Positions 58,696 through 64,000 of a DNA stretch of 64,000 nucleotides are shown here, piece by piece. Every line of letters starts with the position of its first letter. Within the stretch, counting starts at the first letter, position 1. This DNA comes from Orbilia blumenaviensis (lineage: Eukaryota > Ascomycota > Orbiliomycetes > Orbiliales > Orbiliaceae), in NCBI GenBank assembly GCA_036872755.1, contig JAVHNS010000003.1, forward strand, positions 186,001 through 250,000, given 5' to 3'. The position numbers and the translations under genes are program-made. Below the pieces are notes generated by a model. It did no database searches and was not told where the DNA came from. It was given only the letters and a program-made list of their open reading frames with translations.

Positions 58696-59423
58696 TTTAG
58701 TCTTGGAGATATTGCTAGTGATATTTCGGAGATATCTGTTTTAGTAGGACTACCACCATATCAGTGCCATGAGTGTATGTCGGGTATTTGTGAAGTTTTA
58801 TTTGGGGCAATTTTGGCACAAATTTGGGGGTATAAATGCCAATAAAATATCAGAGACAACCCCCGTTTTTCTGTGATTTTATCTTCTCTGTATCTGGTTT
58901 GTGGCACGTTGCACCGATAAAGAGGCCCCTCTGCCGAAGAATAGGCCTAATGGCCCATGATTCGATGCTCATGTGGAGGTTAATGGCGGACCAAGCAAGT
59001 GTATCAGATACCAAGACTTGTGCTGCATCTCCAACTTGCATCCGGGCCTGGAAGGGCCCTGGCCGCGATGTACGAACAGCATAGAAACCCTGGTAAAACT
59101 TGAACCTGTTCTTTATTCTTCGATCTAGCAGGTTCGAAAGCGCTAAGGTGCGATGCCCTTATAACTATCTAGGTTTCACTAGTTCCATAGATGTGTTAGA
59201 ATAGAATGATAAGCCGTTAAAGGCGTTGTAGTTTTGTGGGACCGTTAATTCGTGAACGCATAACTATGCTAAGTGTGATAAAACCGAAAAGGCCTATCCT
59301 AAACGCGAAGACGTGTTTGAAGTAAGAAACGGCCAGGAATGCTATTCGTGAAACAGGCGTCGAAAGACCAGTTGAATGCGCATGCTAGTAGGAAAATGAT
59401 GAGCACTATTGAAAACCCTCCAC
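58696..59423. other. Convergent 3' intergenic region
   Basis: It lies between the thiolase-like gene (+) and F-box 9 (-). Short frames only; no gene seen. Confidence 0.45.
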
Positions 59424-60812
59424 TTAATAACAGATCTCCCACACCCAATCACTCACAGGTGTCAAAGCCACGTGCATATGGTCCATCTTAGTATCTTTCC
59501 TCCATTCCCTCATATACCAAAACCCTTTCTCCTGATATTGAGCTAATAACTCCCTTTCCTTAACAACAATCTGACTGATATTAAGTGGCCTCCGAAATCC
59601 ATTGTCCATGTCCCAGTCACCATCGTAGTCAACCCCAGTAATCCATTTTTGAAACACGTTTTTTCCATTCCAACGTTCGTTTTGTTCGAGGGCAGTATCT
59701 TCGTACCAATGACGTGGCGATTCTAGTTTCCCCATAACGGCTAAGAGGAAGCTACCTAGGTCCCATGGGCGGTAATATTTGAGACTTTTACCGAAGGCGA
59801 CGCGGGCGTGAGGAGAGCTAAGAGCGCGGCCGAAAAGGGTAGGCTGGAGAGGCCCACTAGGGAAAGGGACCGGAAGTGATGGAGCGACAACTTGGGCTGT
59901 ATTAGCGGTAGAGAAGCGCCCGCCAATCTTGAAGGAAAATTCATTTCTTAGGGGCTCTGGATCGAATTCAATGGTAATACTAGGAACATCGATACGACCA
60001 CTGAAAGAAGTGCTGGTGTAGACCGCGATTGGGTCGTTGAGGAACGTTAAGTTGGCGAGTTTGAAGCGTCGAGGCCGTTCGTAAGGATTAGCGGGGAAAT
60101 ATGTTGACATCAGCTCTACAGAGCATCGTGTGCCCGGAATCTGGCGGAAGGCGAAGTTTCCATCCTGGAGGAGGCGATGGATAAGAATCTTTGGTTTTTC
60201 AAGTTGGAGTGGTGGAGGTATTTTGTCTTCGGGCCGGGTCCGTTTCGGGTTGGCAGGTTTCTTCCTATCTGGTTCATTGGCCTTGATTCCGGTAAAGCAT
60301 GAATCGTTGATAGTCGTATAACGAAAGCCAGCACAATCTCGCCGAATTATCGTCCGCCAGGTCGTACACACGCGTTCGCATACAAGCTGGTCGACGAACG
60401 ATACATACTTAAGGATCTCGGCGTGCATTTCTGCTGGCAGGCAGGTAATATCCGTCCTCTTGCCTGGGATTTGACGAAACCATTGCCCGGGAGGTCCTTT
60501 GGCTATGATCTCCCTCTCGAGCTCGGCGAGGGTCTGAGTAGGGATTCGTAGGGATGGGTACTCTTCAAGTGGCTTCGCTTCGAGCTCAAATAGAAAGTAG
60601 TGATTCTGGGTTGGTGACCCTGGTTTTGCTGGTCCTTGGACTGTGTTCGAGTCATAGTCGTGGTCAATGGTGTCTGGGACCGGTATTAGGGACGAGTAGC
60701 GAAGCTCAGCTGGTTTCCCGGACCCCTCAGGAGGAATTAGGCTACTGAAGCTGGAAGCCTTCTGGGAAGATAGCGCCCGTTTCGATGCCCCGTCGGTGTC
60801 CATGGCAGACAT
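59424..60812 (-). CDS. F-box protein 9, with long N-terminal extension
   Basis: A single exon of 462 aa from ATG 60812, the only ATG in the upstream part of the frame. Residues 1-115 are a Ser/Pro-rich extension absent from the other members. The F-box is at 119-157 (TDITCLPAEMHAEILKYVSF, DQLVCERVCTTWRTII). GFRYTTINDS and KILIHRLLQDGNFAF form the RY...H segment, split by a Pro/Lys-rich insert (DRKKPANPKRTRPEDK). KLANLTFLNDPIAVY is the FLDEP motif and PWDLGSFLLAVMGKL the TVR position. FRQIPG occurs twice, before the F-box and after the RY...H segment, which may reflect an internal duplication. The end is Trp-rich. Inferred SCF substrate receptor. Confidence 0.85.
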   Translation of the reverse strand: MSAMDTDGASKRALSSQKASSFSSLIPPEGSGKPAELRYSSLIPVPDTIDHDYDSNTVQGPAKPGSPTQNHYFLFELEAKPLEEYPSLRIPTQTLAELEREIIAKGPPGQWFRQIPGKRTDITCLPAEMHAEILKYVSFVDQLVCERVCTTWRTIIRRDCAGFRYTTINDSCFTGIKANEPDRKKPANPKRTRPEDKIPPPLQLEKPKILIHRLLQDGNFAFRQIPGTRCSVELMSTYFPANPYERPRRFKLANLTFLNDPIAVYTSTSFSGRIDVPSITIEFDPEPLRNEFSFKIGGRFSTANTAQVVAPSLPVPFPSGPLQPTLFGRALSSPHARVAFGKSLKYYRPWDLGSFLLAVMGKLESPRHWYEDTALEQNERWNGKNVFQKWITGVDYDGDWDMDNGFRRPLNISQIVVKERELLAQYQEKGFWYMREWRKDTKMDHMHVALTPVSDWVWEICY

Positions 60813-62508
60813 TAGGTATATATTCTTCAGGAATGTAGGGACAGATACCACGTGCGATATAGCTTCCACGGAATCTATATAAATCGGTTTAGTAAAGTCT
60901 CTAATTGTAATCAAAAACGAGAATCTTTAGTATTTAGGGGATTCTTCAAGAAACAACTAGGGGGATATATACCTTTTTGACTGTGTAGAAGCTTGCCGTA
61001 GCCTAGATTGACGTTCTGTTAATTGTTTGCTTGTAGCAAATGGAGATAGCTGGCTGGTTAATCGTCCCAGAAACGCAAAGTTAGGAGGTCGGATTCGAGA
61101 TGAATGTGGAAAATGTGATGTGACTAATGAATCGATGGCGATGATGATGATGATGATAATGACAGTTATGCATGGAAGATGGGCAAGAAGTACTGTCGTG
61201 TGATGAAGGCGGATTGAGCCCTGTCAAGGGAAGCCGCAGATATCTGTAGCTGGCCGTCATTTCAGTGGAAGAAGCCGTGGCCTTGTGTAACACGCAGTTT
61301 TGTGTTGTTGGTGTTGTCGATGTGCACGAAGCTGCCAGAACAACACATCTGCCCCGATGATCCCTCTTTCCGTTCCAGCCGCCGTACGGAAGGGCCAGAG
61401 CTTTAAAGCAGTATCTTAGCTTGGCTTAGAGCTTCACGGTCGGGAAGCTTAGAGGGCACATAATAAAGCTCGAGAGCGACCTGAATATCTTGCGGCATGG
61501 CATCGATCTCTAGGCAGATAACAGGCGGAATCTCCAGGTAGTGCTGCTGGCTCCATGGCCATGGATGCGGACGCTGGATGGCTGGCTAGTTGACTGGCTT
61601 GACAGAGCTGACCGGATTCGATTCCGTATACGCGTAGGGAGGTAGGTACCTAGATAGTAGCTACTCGGGAGGACGAATTCAGGAGACAAGGATTGATCAT
61701 GAAGCTGAAACAGGTCGAAATCGCTGAAAGGATGCTGGATACTAATTATAAGGACCAACTGAATCGATATCAAAACTCAGTATGCAATTGTTGCCACATA
61801 TAGCCACACTTACCTGACAGATTTCCCGTCGCTGCCCAAACAAGCCTTTGTATGACTCGTCCACCAGAATCCGATCTAAATGTCGTACTGAAAGGTGCTC
61901 GAGGTCGAAATGTTGGCTGTTGGAATCGACGCGGGTGGCAGGCGATTTTAAGGTCGTCTCAGCAGGATCCAAGTCGACCAGGCTGGTTCTACAAGAAAAA
62001 GCACTGGCTGTGGGGCTGCACCAACAATGCCAGCCCAACGAGGCTGCCCTGCCACAATGGCCTCCAATTCAGCTTAAGAGGTGCAAGGATCAACGGGAAG
62101 CCGCAGTTTCTGGTTTAAAGTTTCGACCATTTTTGGCCGGGTAGCTCGCCTTTGAACTTCGAAACTCTCGCGAGCCGTGTGGGTCCCGAGATCCGGACCT
62201 ACATATAAAGTGTGTAGCCTGGAATATATACTCGCGATTATGTGAAAATGCTTAACCAGTTTGTGAATTACTTAAGAGAAGGATACATCAAGATATAGAC
62301 AGTGCTAGAAAGAATATTCTAAGAAATATATGTGTACATGTAATATAAATTATGAGTTAAAATGGTAAAACGCCAAATTCGTTGCGAAAAATCAGCATCA
62401 TAGCACCATTGTAAGTAACCCCGACTCGAGCTCCACCAAACAAACAGCCTATCCCGATTAATCCTGTAAATTAATGGAAGAATTCTAGAACGTTATCCAG
62501 TTTCGTTC
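60813..62508. other. Intergenic region
   Basis: F-box 9 promoter on the left and F-box 10 3' end on the right. A GAT/ATC microsatellite lies near 61133-61156. An 88-codon frame at 61852-62118 (+) and an overlapping antisense frame have no family resemblance. Confidence 0.45.
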
Positions 62509-63558
62509 TCAAGCCCCGAAGGGAAACGGTTCCTCTTCCACCCAATTTACCCCCTGGTATATCTCTAATTCGATCCTGCCCCCTGTTTCAAAGTCGAAAA
62601 ACCCATGTGATATATACTTCATATACTCCTGTATCCTTATACCGTCGAACTTTACAAAGAAAACCTCGCCTCCTTCCTTTAAATCCGGTTCCAATCTCTT
62701 AATAGTAGTTACCGACTGCGTAATAGCCCTAATAAGCTGGCGAATAGTGATCGGATTGTCCGGCTCGAAATCCAGCTCTGAGAGTCGTCGTAAGTACTTC
62801 TCGGTTCCCATCCGCGGATTGTATGGGCTTGTTCTCCTTGCAGATTTGAAACTCTCAAATCCCCGGCCATATATGATATCCGTATCACACATCGGGGTGT
62901 TGAATATTCTTTCATTCCAATGCCAATCTGCATTCAACTGAATTGCAAACCGCCCTCTCTCGCTGAAAAAAATTTCTTCTCTTTCGTCATCGCTATCAAT
63001 CGAATCCTCGGAGCTACTTTCGTGATCTATCGATAGCTCAGGCAGTAGCAAGCTCCCCTTACGCCCTCCCAAAGGGTTTGGGCGCAAATGGAGATCCTTG
63101 TTCCCAATGAGGAAAAACCCCTGTGGCGCTGACCCCCTATGTAAGGAGGTGTGTTTATTTTGAGGTCCGACGGTGATGAAAAATCCAATAGAGTGTTCAG
63201 CTTCATGCATAAACCTATGAAGGAGAACTGTAGGATTTCGATTCAGGATGATATCTTGTGATATGATTCTTACGGAATCGTCTTCCTCGCCTTCGTCTGT
63301 TGATATGCTAACGGTGATCTGGGCCGAAGCCATACTGAAGTCGCGTATTAGTCGCGTATCATGCCGACTCTTGAATTTCTTCATATTTGTCGGTTCAGGA
63401 AGTTGTTGATTTGAGATATATCGCCTATTGTGGGCTTTTGACTTTGCAAGATAGTCCTTCCAGCGACGGCATACCTGCGAGCAGGAGGTAGTTTCTGTCC
63501 AATCGACCTCGTCGAGGACTTTGAATTCGATTTCGAGTGGAAGGTTCTCGTAACCCAT
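62509..63558 (-). CDS. F-box protein 10
   Basis: A single exon of 349 aa from ATG 63558; the frame runs further upstream without an ATG. The F-box is at residues 3-37 (YENLPLEIEFKVLDEVDW, SCSQVCRRWKDYL). NRRYISNQQLPEP...TRLIRDFS (44-72) is the RY...H-like segment. A strand with acidic turn (ITVSISTDEGEEDD) and IISQDIILNRNPTV, a worn FLDEP position, follow. A Ser/Asp/Glu-rich insert lies near residues 185-205 (HESSSEDSIDSDDEREEI). PITIRQLIRAITQSV is the TVR motif and FVKFDGIRIQEY the FDG strand. The start of the next gene to the right, if any, lies outside the window. Inferred SCF substrate receptor. Confidence 0.86.
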   Translation of the reverse strand: MGYENLPLEIEFKVLDEVDWTETTSCSQVCRRWKDYLAKSKAHNRRYISNQQLPEPTNMKKFKSRHDTRLIRDFSMASAQITVSISTDEGEEDDSVRIISQDIILNRNPTVLLHRFMHEAEHSIGFFITVGPQNKHTSLHRGSAPQGFFLIGNKDLHLRPNPLGGRKGSLLLPELSIDHESSSEDSIDSDDEREEIFFSERGRFAIQLNADWHWNERIFNTPMCDTDIIYGRGFESFKSARRTSPYNPRMGTEKYLRRLSELDFEPDNPITIRQLIRAITQSVTTIKRLEPDLKEGGEVFFVKFDGIRIQEYMKYISHGFFDFETGGRIELEIYQGVNWVEEEPFPFGA

Positions 63559-64000
63559 GTTGGTGATTGTTGGAAAATTCGACGTTACAGTCCCGACGAC
63601 CTGGTTTTTGGGTGCAACTTTGAACGAACAATACACTTTGTTAAACCGGCGGGAGTACAGTCGCCTTTAAAGGATTCGTCGTTGGGGGCGAGCGACTTAA
63701 GCAAGAAACGTTCACAGCACGGTACACCTGTTCCGTGAGCGCTGCAGCAAGCCCGAATCGGATTCCGAATGCAATCAGAGTGTCGTGTAACCACCTTTAT
63801 GAACCTCGAAGCCCTCTTTTTTTTCGAACTTGTCTGCGAGGCCCAGGAATTTGGAAATACAGATTCCGGGGAAAGGCTTAAATGGACCGGCATGTTGCAT
63901 ACTCTGCCGTCTCCTTGGTATTTATCGTTTCCCTTACTGCGCATTCTTGAGAGGTAGGGTCGAAACGGGCACAGGTGACACCGCATGATTGGAAACCCTT
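63559..64000. other. Upstream region of F-box 10, window edge
   Basis: Presumed promoter of F-box 10. A 133-codon Cys-rich frame on the - strand (63986-63585) overlaps the F-box 10 leader in another frame and shows no family resemblance. Confidence 0.4.

Noticed and set aside
61852..62118. 88-codon frame with ATG (basic, Trp/Cys containing)
   Set aside because: Overlaps an equally long antisense frame, has no signal peptide or family, and no promoter or splice signals were evident.
63585..63986. 133-codon Cys-rich frame on the - strand
   Set aside because: Overlaps the leader and start of F-box 10 in another frame and shows no domain pattern.
1..64000. CRISPR arrays, bacterial operons, rRNA genes, telomeric repeats
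   Set aside because: None seen; the intron-containing genes show this is eukaryotic nuclear DNA.

Overview
The window is nuclear DNA of a filamentous ascomycete. Genes are interrupted by short GT-AG introns (about 50-180 bp) with CTAAC/CTGAC-like branch sites. The housekeeping genes have fungal architecture (JJJ1, RPS8, SFH5), and there is a LaeA/TAM-type methyltransferase, a NACHT-ankyrin protein and an Hce2-like secreted protein. The many F-box genes are reminiscent of Orbiliomycetes (nematode-trapping fungi), but that placement is a guess from protein style and was not tested.

Layout. 0.7-4.2 kb: the pre-60S J-protein gene JJJ1 (+) converges on a NYN-nuclease gene (-). 5.9-9.3 kb: F-box genes 1 and 2, convergent. 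9.3-17.8 kb: a gene-poor, stop-rich, visibly AT-rich stretch with a decayed ankyrin pseudogene and one intact Hce2-like secreted protein gene. 17.8-24.2 kb: one 11-exon gene (-) for a NOD-like-receptor-type protein (N-terminal domain, NACHT, ankyrin repeats, C-terminal SPRY). 25.5-26.3 kb: F-box 3. 27.5-30.3 kb: RPS8 and SFH5 (both -). 32.0-34.8 kb: a 12-exon methyltransferase (-). 37.6-41.6 kb: F-box 4, 5 and 6 in tandem (+). 41.8-44.2 kb: an 8-exon Dal5-type MFS transporter with an 8-nt micro-exon (-). 47.5-48.2 kb: a DUF2470 membrane protein (-). 50.8-52.1 kb: an F-box pseudogene (+) meeting intact F-box 7 (-) tail to tail. 55.1-56.0 kb: F-box 8 (+). 56.8-58.7 kb: a six-exon thiolase-like protein (TLP1 type). 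59.4-63.6 kb: F-box 9 and 10 (-).

The notable content is the F-box family: ten intact genes and one pseudogene in 64 kb. They keep the N-terminal F-box and a common downstream plan: an RY...H-hydrophobic segment, a FLDEP-like motif and a TVR-type helix motif. This suggests one fast-diverging substrate-receptor family with an apparently unnamed C-terminal domain. Together with the SPRY-tailed NLR and the secreted effector-like protein, the locus looks like an accessory, rapidly evolving region set among conserved genes. Exon models were derived by hand from splice sites and reading phase; every multi-exon model below closes in frame. Several upstream in-frame GTG/TTG/CTG codons were ignored and the first suitable ATG was used as the start.
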